DNA of 64,000 bases from Homarus americanus (GCF_018991925.1 NW_024737042.1:15347696-15411695), one strand, 5' to 3'. Positions 36,651 through 48,155 are shown, counted from the first letter of the stretch. Made by a program: numbers and translations. The notes: a model not told the origin generated them from the letters alone.

Positions 36651-37385
36651 GCCTTGTTTATCACACCTAAACATTATTTTCTTAACTTTATCATACCTAC
36701 GAATTATTTCCTTAACTTTATCATACCTACGAATTATTTCCTTAACTTTATAATACCTACGAATTATTTCCTTAACTTTAACACACCTACGGATTATTTC
36801 CTTAACTTTATCATACCTACGAATTATTTCCTTAACTTTATAATACCTACGAATTATTTCCTTAACTTTAACACACCTACGAATTATTTCCTTAACTTTA
36901 TAATACCTACGAATTATTTCCTTAACTTTATCATACCTACGAATTATTTCCTTAACTTATCATACCTACGAATTATTTCCTTAACTTTATCATACCTACG
37001 AATTATTTCCTTAACTTTATCATACCTACGAATTATTTCCTTAACTTTATAATACCTACGAATTATTTCCTTAACTTTATCATACCTACGAATTATTTCC
37101 TTAACGTTATCATACCTACGAATTATTTCCTTAACTTTATCATACCTACGAATTATTTCCTTAACTTTATCATACCTACGAATTATTTCCTTAACTTTAT
37201 AATACCTACGAATTATTTCCTTAACTTTATAATACCTACGAATTATTTCCTTAACTTTATCATACCTACGAATTATTTCCTTAACTTTATCATACCTACG
37301 AATTATTTCCTTAACGTTATCATACCTACGAATTATTTCCTTAACTTTATCATACCTACGAATTATTTCTTTAAGATTATCATAG
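36651..37385. repeat. Minisatellite, 30 bp unit
   Basis: Unit: TTATCATACCTACGAATTAT followed by TTCCTTAACT. Minor variants TTATAATACC and TTAACACACC. As 30 is divisible by 3, both strands have long open frames of decapeptide repeats (FIIPTNYFLN on plus, KEIIRRYDKV on minus). I treat these as by-products. Confidence 0.97.
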
Positions 37386-37479
37386 ACGGATTTTTCCCTC
37401 GAGTGATTAAATGTCATAATCATAACATGTATATTTTTATTTGCTGCAGATCGAATATAAAAGTTGATAACAATCTGTA

Positions 37480-37485
<6 letters not shown>

Positions 37486-37547
<62 letters not shown>
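37486..37547. repeat. (GA)n microsatellite at the 5' end of CR1-like copy 3
   Basis: Pure GA run that passes directly into the truncated LINE. Confidence 0.97.
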
Positions 37548-37549
<2 letters not shown>

Positions 37550-39115
37550 AGTAACGATGTTACTAAGCAAATAGACAAACTAAAGCCTAATAAGTCACCT
37601 GGTCCTGATGAGATATTTGCCAGAGTATTAAAGGAATGTAAGGAAGAGCTTAGTATGCCCTTAGCAAAGTTGTTAAACAGGTCCTTAAAAACAGGTGTAG
37701 TACCAGAATCCTGGAGGATAGCGAATGTAATACCGATTTTCAAGAAGGAGGATAGATCACTATCCTCTAACTACTGCCCAATCAGTCTAACACCAATAAT
37801 AGGCAAATTACTGGAAGCAATCATTTCAAACTCTATTCGAAATCACCTGGAGAAGCACCGATTGATCAATGATTCCCAGCATGGCTTCACAAGCTGACGT
37901 TCATGTCTAACTAATCTATTAACATTCTTTTCATCAGTTTTCGAATCGGTGGACAAGGGGCACAATTATGATGTGGTATATCTCAACTTTAGCAAAGCCT
38001 TCGACAGAGTCCCCCACGAAAGACTAATTAGAAAGGTAGAAGCACATGGCATCAAAGGTAATATCCTTAAATGGATTAGGGCGTGGTTACAGGACAGGAA
38101 ACAGCGAGTGAGCATTAATGGCACTAAGTCCCATTGGAGCAACGTCACAAGTAGAGTTCCCCAAGGCTCAGTACTTGGACCATTATTATTTATTATATAC
38201 ATAAATGACATAGATATCGGCATAGACAGCAACATAAGCAAATTTGCTGATGACTCTAAAATAGGACGTGTTATTAAATCTAACGAGGACTCCACAAAAC
38301 TACAGGAAGATCTAAACAAATTTTTCGAATGGTCTGAAAAATGGCAGATGAAATTCAACGTGGACAAATGTAAAGTACTCAGTATAGGAGATGTAAACAG
38401 GGAAACCAGATACCAGATGAACAATGATGCCATAGAGAAATCCGACTGCGAGAGAGATTTAGGAGTAATGATAAGTAGGAACCTTAAGCCAAGTAAACAA
38501 TGTGTTTTTGCTCGTAACAAGGCTAATAAAGTACTTGGGTTCATACAAAGGAGTGTTAGTTACAAGACTAGCGAGGTCATCCTAAAACTGTATCTTGCTC
38601 TTGTGAGACCACACCTGGATTACGCAGTTCAGTTCTGGTCACCGTATTACAAAATGGATATAGAATCCTTGGAAAGAATTCAGAGGAGAATGACAAGACT
38701 AATCCCGGGCATTAGGAACCTTGAGTATAGAGACAGGTTAAAGCATCTTAATTTGCACTCCCTCGAGAGACGTAGAGTGAGGGGTGACCTGATAGAGGTG
38801 TATAAGTGGAAGGCAGGGCTAAACAAAGGGGACATTACAAAGGTACTCAAACTATCCAACCAGGAGAGAACTCGTAACAATGGTTTTAAATTAGACAAAT
38901 TTAGATTTAGGCGTGAAATAGGTAAACACTGGTTTGGAAACAGAGTAGTGGATGAATGGAACAAGTTACCAAATATCATCATTAACTCGAATACGTTGAA
39001 CAGCTTCAAACATAGGTTGGATGCTAATATGAGCAACAGGGGTTGGGTGTAAACGGGACTGCCCAGTATGGGCCAATAGGCCCGCTGCAGTTTCCTCCAT
39101 TCTTATGTTCTTATG
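37548..39115 (+). mobile_element. CR1-like LINE copy 3, 5'-truncated, best preserved
   Basis: Starts inside ORF2 just after a GA run and ends with hairpin GGGCC-AATA-GGCCC (39070-39083) and two TTCTTATG octamers (39100-39115). Octameric 3' repeats are a known hallmark of CR1. No clear target duplication seen. Confidence 0.9.
37560..39052 (+). pseudogene. CR1-like copy 3 reverse transcriptase, one stop codon
   Basis: One frame open from the 5' truncation to the natural stop at 39052 except for TGA at 37895-37897, where the sister copy at 25436 has GGA (Gly). Blocks: NKSPGPDEIFARVLKECKEE, VPESWRIANVIPIFKKE, DSQHGFTS (stop) RSCLTN, VVYLNFSKAFDRVPHERL (motif A, Asn for the catalytic Asp), RVPQGSVLGPLLFIIYINDI, KFADDSKIGRVI (motif C, FADD), and a C-terminal domain ending MSNRGWV. 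The endonuclease domain is lost by truncation. The Asp to Asn change alone should abolish polymerase activity. Confidence 0.93.
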
Positions 39116-39229
39116 TGTGTGTGTGTGCACTTCAATCGTTGTGTCGGTGTTGAATAAACCAAATACCGGAAGCAATTAAAGCCACCTGTTCCCCTGTATA
39201 AAGGTCGGCTTCTGTTTTTACACCGGCCG
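39116..39229. other. Spacer after CR1-like copy 3
   Basis: (GT)n at 39113-39127, then DNA holding GGAAGCAATTAAAG (about 39168), also found after CR1-like copy 1. Confidence 0.5.
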
Positions 39230-39620
39230 TTGCTGGAAGGAGAAATGACGATCAACTAACATTCGATTCCCCGTGAAAAAAAAGAGAGAGGAGTTCAATT
39301 TACTATAAAAAAGGGAAAGAAAAACAAATGAAGTGTAGCGTTCGATTTGCCTGAAAAAATCAAATAAATAAAAACAAAATAAGTTTAATTCCCGCGAAAA
39401 AAAAGTGTAGTGGTGCAGCGTTAGATCCACCGATAGAAAATAAAACGAGTTGTAGCGTTTGATTCATCTATAAATAAGAGGAATTTTAACGTTCGAGAGA
39501 GATAAATGAAGAGAGGTTTAAACATTGCTCCGTTGGGAAAAAAGAGCATTCATTTCAACCCCCCCCCCCACAAAAAAAAATGTTGAATGGCATTTGCCGA
39601 CTAAAATAATAATAATAATA
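39230..39620. repeat. Decayed A-rich tandem repeat, unit roughly 30-40 bp
   Basis: Successive weakly similar units with a GTTCGATTC-like word, a CC-rich word, then an A run: ACATTCGATTCCCCGTG.A8, GCGTTCGATTTGCCTG.A6, GTTTAATTCCCGCG.A8, GCGTTAGATCCACCGATAG, GCGTTTGATTCATC, and so on. Recognition is by eye and period lengths vary. Confidence 0.5.
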
Positions 39621-39800
39621 AAAATAATAATAATAATAAATGGTTCTACATTTCGAGTTGTTTCTTTGGGTCGGAACTCCTTAAAATACCTATCGTCATT
39701 TTTTCCTTCAACTTTAAATAAACGAATGCAAAACTTACACACACACACACACACGTCGACCTATAGCTAATTTAAGGCAGTTCAGTACTTTTACGGAAAG
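39621..39800. other. Spacer with AAT and AC runs
   Basis: (AAT)n at 39606-39640 and (AC)n at 39737-39753; no gene. Confidence 0.65.
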
Positions 39801-39803
39801 ACT

Positions 39804-40391
39804 GTGCATATTTTCAAGGTGTCAGCGACTGTGAGTGCTGGACTTGTGAATATGTGCGTCCCAGTGTCACGATACCGTCGCACCGACCTGTTCCAGCTGA
39901 TATCTGGTGCTGGCTGTCCTCCACCCCACACCATCACTCTATTAAAGGCGCTGACAATATTTAACAACTGCGGCTGCAGACGGCGTCGCCGTATTCCCAG
40001 ACGAATCCCTATCACCACGCCGAGCAAGCGTAAGAAAGTTAAGCCAATGCCAGAAAGACAGTGTTCTCGCTATGAAGTGCCGCGACTATGGTACAGCCTA
40101 CCATCCCTATTGCTGTCCAATGTCACATCTTTATGCAACAAGGTGGAGGAGGTCAGTGTCACAGTGAAGTCAGTTGGTGCAGGTATTGTGGCGATAACAG
40201 AGGCGTGGCAAATTGTTCCTGAGATCTGTGCCATAGAAAACTATGAGTTATTTCACCACCTTAGAAAAGACAGAAGAGGTGGTGGTGTAGTTGTGTACTG
40301 TCTCTGTGACCTTAAACCATCACACCTAGGTGTTAATGTACCTGAGGATGTAGAAACTTTGTGGGTTAAGGTCACTGGTACTCTAAGGTAA
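39804..40391 (+). pseudogene. Family B copy 1, ORF start and truncated endonuclease
   Basis: 195-codon frame. A basic patch (CRRRRRIPRRIP, SKRKKVK) is followed by the endonuclease start: SLLLSNVTSLCNKVEEV, IVAITEAW (catalytic Glu) and FHHLRKDRRGGGVVVYC. It ends at VKVTGTLR because the rest of the endonuclease has been deleted. Next to the break, copy 2 has GGTCA at both ends of the missing piece (at about 44015 and 44746), a microhomology that fits an end-joining deletion. About 730 bp are lost. Confidence 0.88.
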
Positions 40392-41815
40392 AAGATCTCT
40401 GTGGTCTCAACCATCAGTCTCCCACATTTCCTTTTATCTCTCATTCACCTAGTGAGCAGACAGCTGAGAAAATTAATAGCCACTTTGCTACCATACGTCA
40501 TACCCTACCCAGTCTTGACCTCACTCTCCTCTCGGCCTACTTACCCTCCCCCTCCTCCCCCCAGTGTTCAACCATTTGAAATTGCCAACAAACTCCTGAA
40601 ATTTAAATCCAAACGATCTACAACCCCAATTGACCCCCCAATCAAAATTTACAAGGAGTTTGCAGTCGAACTTGCCACCCCCTTCTGCTCCTTTATTAAT
40701 GCATCCCTCAGACAGAGCAAATGCACTAATGAATGGAAAACCGCATTTGTCACCCCCTATCCCCAAGGTCACCACCCCACAGTCCCCTAGTGACCTCATG
40801 CCAGTTGCCATTACCCCCATACCCAGTCTACTCTGTGAAGACTTTGTTTTTGAATGGGCATTTGCTCGTATTTATCAGTCAATTGATCCACAGCAATTTG
40901 GAAATATGAGGACCTCCTCTACATCACACTGCTTAGTTAGTTTCCTGAATTTTCTGCACAAAAACCTGCAGAAACATGAGACATCACTGGCCGTTGCCCT
41001 TGTTGACTAGGGCACTAGGGCTGCCCACCAACCTGATCTCATGGCTCACTGTTTTCCTGAGTGAGCGTCGTCAGGCAGTGAGGTACCAGGGTTCTGTCTC
41101 CACATTCCAACACCTCACCTGTGGTGTTCCCCAGGGGACCAAGATGGGACCACTGTGCTTCCAAATGCTGATCAACGACGCTCTATCGGACACTCACAGG
41201 TGGAAGTACATGGATGACTGCACTGTGGTGTTTACAGTGGACAACACCTCACCAGATTACTCATCACTACAAGGCACCCTGGACAGGCTACAGGCATGGA
41301 CTACAGAGAACAAGGCCACCATCAATCACACCAAAACCGTAGTCATGCACATCAATACCGCCACCACTCCAGTGAAAGCTCCAGCAGTTACAGTGGGTGC
41401 CCATCCTCTCCAGTTAGTGCAGTCTGCCAAATTCCTGGGTGTAACTTTAGACCACAAACTGGACTGGAAGGCCCATGTAAACAACACAATCAGGGCAGCC
41501 TCGTAACGACTCTACATGCTACGACTATTCAGGTCACTTGGGGCACCCACGCCAGAGCTGAGGACTATCTACAACGCATTTATTCTCCCAAAATCAACGT
41601 ATGCGTCACCAGCCTGGTCGTCTTCTCTCAAACCTACCCAACATCGTCAACTAGAGAAGGTACAGAAGAGGGCCTGCAGAATCAGGCTCGGAACAGACTA
41701 CTCCGGCTACAGCAACGCTCTCTCCACCCTGGAAATGCCATCCCTCAGTGACCTCCACCACCATGCACTAGCAGGGTTTGGCAGTGGACTACTGCACCAT
41801 CCTCGTCATTAACAC
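40392..41815 (+). pseudogene. Family B copy 1, reverse transcriptase lacking motif A
   Basis: Blocks over several frames: the NKLLKFKSKRSTTPIDPPIK region, FVFEWAFARIYQSIDPQQFG, and KTSLAVALVD directly followed by a stop; here about 58 bp that encode motif A (DFRKAFDLVDH in copy 2) are missing (near 41008). Then GVPQGTKMGPLCFQMLIND, YMDDCTVVF (motif C, YMDD) and AKFLGVTLDHKLDWKAH, and after a frameshift LRTIYNAFILPKSTYASPAW. Loss of motif A makes polymerase activity impossible. Confidence 0.9.
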
Positions 41816-42056
41816 CTCCTGCCACCGGCAGTCCCCCCACCTCGCGCAGTCCTCCACTACAACAAAATTCAGCCCATAAGAGCCCGCACTGATAGATATA
41901 AGAATAGCACCATCCCATCTATTGTTAAAATAATAAACAGCTCCTCATTTATGTACTGTACAGCCCTGTAAATGTATTGAACGTATATTATTATGTCTAA
42001 ATCACATGTAAGTTTGCATATTTTCAGCCACCGGCTGCAACTCTATTAATAAACCG

Positions 42057-42105
42057 TTTATTATTATTATTTTTATTATTATTATTGTTATTATTATTAT
42101 TATTA
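42057..42105. repeat. (ATT)n tail of family B copy 1
   Basis: Trinucleotide run directly at the LINE 3' end. Confidence 0.93.
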
Positions 42106-42520
42106 CACCTGCTGGTCATTGGGGGTAGAATTAATCAAAGTTAGTTTCAGGTAATTATAAAAATCCAATTAGGAGCCGCTTGAAATGTTCCGAGGCTGAA
42201 GGATGGAACTTAAAGACGGAACTGTGATTTAGATTTCATAATTGTGTGGTGCCATATGGCCTCACAAAAATTGTGACCAAATCCCAGGTTGCTGATCTGA
42301 CTTTCTGCCCATTTTCACTTAATTGTGGGGTCTCAATTGTTTCTCTTACTATTGACAACACACTATATATTGTTTCTCAACTTTTTTTCCATTTTTGTAT
42401 TTATTATTATTACTGTGTTATTATTATTATTATTATTATTATTAATTTATAATTTTATTTAAAATTTTGTATTTTTTATTATAAATTATATTTACTATGA
42501 ATTATTATTATTATTACATT
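42106..42520. other. Spacer with ATT runs
   Basis: Unique DNA, then (ATT)n at about 42396-42445 and 42503-42517. No gene recognised. Confidence 0.6.
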
Positions 42521-42591
42521 ATTTTCGCCCCCCAGGCCCCGATTTGCATCAGTGACCTGTGCCCAGGTGGGCTAATCCCTGTAAAAAAAAA
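42521..42591 (+). mobile_element. Short SINE-like repeat, copy 1
   Basis: ATTTTCGCCCCCCAGGCCCC, then CAGTGACCTGTGCCCAGGTG and GGCTAATCCCTGTA with an A10 tail. The same core occurs inverted at 51551-51618, so it is a dispersed element. Its full extent on the left is unknown; no Pol III boxes found within the core. Confidence 0.7.
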
Positions 42592-43609
42592 ACACACCTT
42601 GCGTTTTCGGTTTTATTACTGAAGCAGGTATACACACAGGTACAATCTGAGAGAATATATTGTGAAATCTGTCCAGAGAAGTGTTGTGAATATCACTTTG
42701 AAATAACACTTGTGTTAAGTGTCCAGCTGCCTTGCCCAGTGAACTGCCACTACCTGGGCGTGAAAGAGCTAGCGGGTGTTTGCTAAATCAGCTGACTCTG
42801 GTTCGACCCTTAAAAAAGATGCAAACCAAGTGATATAGTCGTGAATAATATGGTGAATCTCTTGATAGATAACTTGGTGAATAATTTGGTGTTATTCATT
42901 TGGATGTATATATACAAACCAAAGGTGCGGTTACATGTTTTTTGAATGGATGTGTGATACAAGGAAACTTACTAAGCAGAGATTTAGAAATAATGGTGTT
43001 CAAGTGAGATCAGGAGCAGTAAGAGGGAAGGGAAGATTGATAATGTGAGGGAGAGGAGTTTTAAGTAGCTAAAGGATTAGGGTAAAGAGGGAGAGAGTGA
43101 CAAAGAGTGAGTGTATATGAATGAGGTGGTAGGAGGAACAAGTAGGGAGAGAGAGAGAGAACATACGCGGTGGACGAGACATATTACCACAACAAAATCC
43201 GACAAATGGTATAGTTCTCCCTACCGAACATTAACAAGAAAAAGAAAACGAATGATCAAACAAAAATAAAACAAAAACAAAAGGATTTACAAGAGACAAA
43301 GGTTACATCATATCCGAAACACAGACCTAATTAACACCAGGTAGAGATGAGAGACATATTTAAAAAACAAAAACAAATAATATAGTTGATTACCTATCAA
43401 GCAGGTGGAGAGAGGATTAGTTCCCCTTCACGCTGCTCAACTCACCTGACGTCTGATTGACAATGGGATAATCCGGGCTAGGGTGTCGACACTCAGGTAA
43501 ATATATAAATTAAAAGGTGTGTAGGGGGGAATAGCCCGTCTAGGTGAGTCCATAGTGTAGAGGTGTAAATTGTACAGGTGTCTTAGGAACTGGTTATAGT
43601 AGGGGGTAT
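42592..43609. other. Unique spacer, no gene recognised
   Basis: Mixed-composition DNA. A B-box-like GGTTCGACCC near 42800 has no matching A box. Frames present are short and unremarkable. Confidence 0.6.
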
Positions 43610-43775
43610 CGTATGTGGGTGTGTGTGTGGGTAGTTGTGGGTGTTTGTGGGTAGTTGTGAGTGTTTGTGGGTAGTTGTGGGTGTTTGTGGGTAGTTGTGG
43701 GTGTTTGTGGGTGATAGTGGTGTGGGTGAGAGTGGTATGGGTTATAGTGGTGTGGATGTGTGTGTGTGGGTGGTG
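43610..43775. repeat. Minisatellite, 20 bp unit (GGGTGTTTGTGGGTAGTTGT)
   Basis: Several tandem copies, decaying to GGGTGATAGTGGTGT and GT runs at the right end. Confidence 0.93.
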
Positions 43776-43866
43776 TGGGTGACAATTATATGAGAGACAC
43801 TGATAGATCTATATGTAAAGCGCAAGCGCGAGCGCACACACACACACACAGTGTATTCGCTATGAA

Positions 43867-44780
43867 GTGCCGCGACTATGGTACACCAAGGGGTTATTTC
43901 ACCACCTTAGAAAGGACAGGAGAGGTGGGGGTGTAGTTCTGTACTGTCGCAGTGACCTCAAACCATCACCCCTAGGTGTTAATGTACGTGAAGATGTAGA
44001 AACCTTGTGGGTTCAGGTCACTCCCACCTCCCACCCCCGCCAGCTTGCCTCCCTCATTGTCTGTTTGCTATCACCCCGCCCTGCACACCAACCGCTGATT
44101 ACTCATATAATAGACACTACTGACTCCCTGAGATCCAGATTTCTATGTGCTAAACTAGTGATATGCGGTGACTTTAATGAGTTAGACATCAGTGACATCA
44201 CCCAATACCTCCACCTTGCACAAATAGTTGACTTTCCCACACATGGGAATGCCACCCTGGACGTCATTATGACGGATCTCGGTAACCACTACCTCCCCTC
44301 CAGCCGCTACCTCCCATGGGGCGCAGCCCCCACCTGTCTCTACTGTGGTCACCTACACCTACCATCTCACGACCGCCAGTTGTCACCAGGACTTACCGAC
44401 CTACCCCTGACTCTGCCATGTGGCGTTTCGGACAATGGGTGACCCGGTATCCCTGGACTGAAGTGATCAGGTTAGACGATGTGCAGAACAAGTGGGATAA
44501 TTACATGAACATTATCACCAAAGCCTACCACCACTTCTTTCCAGCCAAGGCACTGATGATCCACCCCGATGATGTACCGTGGATTACACCCCGTATCAAA
44601 AGACTAATTGAGCAGCGCAACAAGGCATACTACACCAACAACCGCCTGTACAAAAGTCTACGTAACCAGGTCATCAGGGAAAACAAGTCAGCCAAGAAGT
44701 CTTATTACCCCAGGAAAGTGCACGGCCTCAGGGAGGACGGCATCGGTCAGGGGTACTCTAAGGTAAAAGATCTCTGTGGT
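43867..44780 (+). pseudogene. Family B copy 2, endonuclease and linker
   Basis: Frame 43867-44442: RKDRRGGGVVLYC, VREDVETLWVQV, LVICGDFNELD (catalytic block) and TLDVIMTDLGNHY. The frame shifts near 44310 into 44316-45242, which includes the linker (WVTRYPWTEVIRLDD, KSAKKSYYPRKVHGLRE). The first endonuclease motif (ITEAW in copy 1) is deleted. Confidence 0.87.
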
Positions 44781-46399
44781 CTTAACCATCAGTCTCCCAC
44801 ACTTCCTTTCATCTCTCATTTACCTAGTGAGGAGGCAGCTGAGATAATTAATAACCACTTTCCTACCATATGTCATACCTTACCCAGTCTTGACCTCACT
44901 CTCCTCCCGGCTTACTTACCTTCCCCCTCCTCCCCTCCCAGTGTTAAACCATTTAAAATCACCAACAAACTCCTGAAATTTAAATCTAATCGCTCCACGA
45001 CCCCAATTGACCTCCCAATCAAAATTTACAAGGAGTTTGCAGTCGAACTTGCCACCTCCCTCTGTTCCATTATTAATGCATCCCTCAGACAGAGCAAATG
45101 CCCTAATGAATGGAAAACCGCATTGTCACCACTATCCCCAAGGTCACCACCCCACAGTCCCCTAACGACCTCAGGCCAGTTGCCATTACAACCATACCCA
45201 GTCTACTCTGTGAAGACTTTGTTTTTGGTGGGCATTTGCTAGAATTTATCAGTCAATTGATCCACAGCAATTTGGCAATATGAGGACCTCCTCTACATCA
45301 CACTGCTCAGTTAGTTTCCTGGATTTCCTGCACAATATCCTGCAGAAACGTAAGACATCACTGGCCGTTGCCCTTGTTGACTTCAGAAAGGCTTTTGACC
45401 TTGTTGATCACTGCAATGTTTTCAACAAGGCCATTGCACTAGGGCTGCCCACCAACCTGGTCTCATGGCTCACTGATTTCTTGAGTGAACGACGGCGAGC
45501 AGTGAGGTACAAGGGTTCTATCTCCACATTCCAACACCTCACCTGCAGTGTTCCCCAGGGGACCAAGATGGGACCACTGTGCTTCCTTATCCTGATCAAC
45601 AGCGCTCTATCGGACACTCCTCACAGGTGGAAGTACATGGATGACTGCACTGTGGGGGTTATAGTGGACAACACCGCACCGGACTACTCATCGCTACATG
45701 GCACCCTGGACAGGCTACAGGCATGGACTACGGAGAACAAGGTCACCATCAACCACACCAAAACCGTAGTCCTGCACATCAATACTGCCACCTCCAGTGC
45801 AAGCTCCAGCAGTCACAGTGAGTGCCCATCCTCTCCAGTTAGTGCAGTCTGCTAAACTCCTGGGTGTTACCATAGACCACAAACTGGACTGGAAGGCCCA
45901 TGTAAACAACACAATCAAGGCAGCCTCGCACCGACTCTACATGCTACGACGACTTAGGTCACTTGGGACAACCATGCCAGAGCTGAGGACTATCTACAAT
46001 AACCTTATTCTCCCCAAACTAACGTATGCGTCACCAGCCTGGTCGTCTTCTCTCAACTCCGCCCAACAACGTCAGCTAGAGAAGGTACAGAAAAGGGCCT
46101 GCAGAATCATGCTCGGCGCAGACTATTCTGGCTACATCAATGTTCTCTCCACCCTGGAAATGCCATCCCTCAGTGACCTCCACCACCAAGCACTAGCAAG
46201 GTTTGGCAGTGGACTCCTGCACCATCCTCGTCATCGCCACCTTCTGCCACCGGCAATCCCCCACCCACCTCGCGCAGTCCGCCACTACAACAAAATTCAG
46301 CCCATAAGAGCCTGCACCGATAGATATAAGAACAGCACCATCCCATCTATTGTTAAAATAATACACAACTCCTACTTTATGTACTGTACAGCCCTGTAA
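44760..46399 (+). pseudogene. Family B copy 2, reverse transcriptase
   Basis: NKLLKFKSNRSTTPIDLPIK, then a frameshift near 45122; 45280-45855: KTSLAVALVDFRKAFDLVDH (motif A with Asp), LISWLTDFLSERR-type block, VPQGTKMGPLCFLILINSA, KYMDDCTVG (motif C), then a frameshift near 45800 into AKLLGVTIDHKLDWKAH, LRTIYNNLILPKLTYASPAW and a C-terminal end at 46399. All core catalytic residues seem present, but at least two frameshifts separate the parts. Confidence 0.9.
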
Positions 46400-46721
46400 A
46401 TGTATTGAACTCATATCAGTTTGTCTAATTCAAATGTAAGTTTGTATATTTTGAGCCTCCGGCTGCAACTCTATTAATAAACCGTTTATTATTATTACAG
46501 TCAACCCTCACTTTACGCGGTCCCACATTTTGAGTTTCCACGTTTACGCGGTACCCTGCCGAAACCCGGGATGCTCACATTCCGCGGTGCGTGTACCCCT
46601 TTACGCGGAGAGTGTCCGGCTCAACACTATTTTTAGATTCGCCCCTCCCGCCTGCTCCCGCATCCGCCTCCGCCTGGGCAAGCCGCACTGTAAGGTTGCG
46701 CAGTGCATGTCTCTGTTGCAT

Positions 46722-46815
46722 TATCAGTGACGTCATATGACGTATCGGACTGTGATTCGCCATGCATCCCTACCTCCCTCCGCTGCTAGCTGTAATTGGT
46801 TTAAAGTAATATGAC
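46722..46815 (+). promoter_or_regulatory. Possible transposase promoter region with CRE-like sites
   Basis: TGACGTCA at 46728-46735, TGACGTA at 46738-46744 and TGACGTG near 46813, all upstream of the transposase start. Purely motif-based. Confidence 0.25.
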
Positions 46816-46925
46816 GTGTCCACCCGGGGGAGGGAGGGAGGGTGGAAAGACGACGCTTGACCTAGCCGCGGCAGTATCATCCCTCCAGGCCACACCGTGT
46901 AATCGTGCATCCATTGTTCTCTAAA

Positions 46926-48155
46926 ATGGCTTCCGCCAGACCACCGCCCCCAGAGAGAAACCTTTCCTTGCCTGGACCCAGCCGCCCTAAGCCAAAGAAG
47001 ACACGACGTTCCTTAAGCTACGAGGCGAAGTACAAGATCATCCAAGAGTTGGAGAAAGGAACAAGACAGGCTGATTTGGCGCGCCAGCATGGTGTGAACG
47101 AATCTACGATCCGGACGATAAAGAAGGATGCAGCCAAGATAAAGGAGCACATGAAGATCACAAAGTCTACAGGTGCTTCTATGATCAAGTATTTCCACAA
47201 CCAGGTGCTTCTCAAGACGGAAAAATTACTTGTGAGCTACTTGGTGCGTCAGGCGCAACGGAACATGGCGGTGGACACGCGCTCTGTTAAGGAGTACGCA
47301 CGTGAACTGTATGCTGCAGTGCCACGAAAGATGGGAATTACAGAGCCCAAACCCTTTAATGCTTCCTCTGGGTGGTTACAGAGGTTTAAGATGAGGAACA
47401 AGATCACCAATATTATCATTGGTGGTGAAGAGGCTAGTGCTGACCGTGTTGTGGCTAGGGAATTTCCTCCGTTTTTACGTGAGATTATGGAGGAGGGACA
47501 GTACACAGACGACCAGGTGTTTAACATGGACGAATCTGGTCTTTTTTGGAAAAAGCTACCTTCCAAGACCTTCGTTGTGAAGAAGGCCAGCAAGATTCGG
47601 GGCCGGAAGTTGCAGAATGAGCGCATCACCGTCCTGTTTACCACCAATGCCTCCGGTACCTGTAAGCTCAAGTTATCGGTGATCCACACAGCACGCAAGC
47701 CGCACGCCTTCAAGAGCACGGACATGACCAAGCTAAATGTCCACTGGCTGACCGCACGTAAGGCGTGGATGTTCTCTACACTGTCCCTCTCCTGGTTTGA
47801 TGACTGTTTTGTTCCCGATGTAAAAAAATTCTGTGAGCAACAGAATGTGCCATTCAAGATTTTGTTGCTGCTGGACAACGCACCAGGACACTCGCCCCTA
47901 CTGTTAGATCGTCACCCCAACGTAAAAGTGGTCTTCCTTCCTCCCAAAACTACGTCTATATTAAAGCCCATGGACCAAGAGTTAATCTGTAATGTAAAAG
48001 CTGCATTCTCAACTAAAAAATTCAAGCTCCTGAACGACTACACCAACACCAGGGAAAAGTTGCATAACCTGAGTGACACCACCACCGATAGCAAGAGCGA
48101 AGACGACGAGGATCAACAGTTGGCAGAGCAAAAAATACTTTTCAAACAATTCTAG
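46926..48155 (+). CDS. Tigger/pogo-type transposase, main part, catalytic DDD present
   Basis: DNA-binding and strand-transfer enzyme of the surrounding transposon. Start chosen at ATG 46926 (MASARPPPPERN); ATG 46905 lies in the same frame. N-terminal psq-type helix-turn-helix: YEAKYKIIQELEKGTRQADL and ARQHGVNESTIRTI (about codons 32-64). CENP-B-type second HTH includes VDTRSVKEYARELYAA and FNASSGWLQRFKMR. Catalytic residues: D202 in FNMDESGLFWKK, D317 in LLLDNAPGHS and D350 in KPMDQE, the spacing expected for pogo-like enzymes. TAG at 48153-48155 ends the frame; the same frame then continues 48156-48258 with NIMKAVDFLVEAWDQ, so the stop probably arose by mutation. Related proteins: TIGD family, CENP-B, JRK. 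Confidence 0.92.
   Translation: MASARPPPPERNLSLPGPSRPKPKKTRRSLSYEAKYKIIQELEKGTRQADLARQHGVNESTIRTIKKDAAKIKEHMKITKSTGASMIKYFHNQVLLKTEKLLVSYLVRQAQRNMAVDTRSVKEYARELYAAVPRKMGITEPKPFNASSGWLQRFKMRNKITNIIIGGEEASADRVVAREFPPFLREIMEEGQYTDDQVFNMDESGLFWKKLPSKTFVVKKASKIRGRKLQNERITVLFTTNASGTCKLKLSVIHTARKPHAFKSTDMTKLNVHWLTARKAWMFSTLSLSWFDDCFVPDVKKFCEQQNVPFKILLLLDNAPGHSPLLLDRHPNVKVVFLPPKTTSILKPMDQELICNVKAAFSTKKFKLLNDYTNTREKLHNLSDTTTDSKSEDDEDQQLAEQKILFKQF

Larger units (their letters stand above)
39800..42060 (+). mobile_element. Family B LINE copy 1, with internal deletions
   Basis: Non-LTR retrotransposon of the CR1/L2/Jockey group (clade unresolved), distinct from the CR1-like family above. Includes endonuclease start, RT and the complete 3' end: hairpin CAGCC-ACC-GGCTG (42025-42037), AACTCTATTAATAAACCG, then an ATT tail (42057-42105). 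Two deletions relative to copy 2 inactivate it. The 5' limit is approximate. Confidence 0.88.
43848..46497 (+). mobile_element. Family B LINE copy 2
   Basis: Begins after a CA run with TATTCGCTATGAAGTGCCGC, matching copy 1 at 40066, and ends with AACTCTATTAATAAACCG and ATT trimers. An internal deletion removes the endonuclease start (ATGGTACACCAAGG against copy 1). The 3' hairpin is AGCC-TCC-GGCT (46454-46464). It retains RT motif A and the second endonuclease half lost in copy 1. The Tigger element inserted in its ATT tail. Confidence 0.9.

Noticed and set aside
42796..42806. Possible tRNA or SINE head at GGTTCGACCC
   Set aside because: No consensus A box at the right distance and no acceptor stem.
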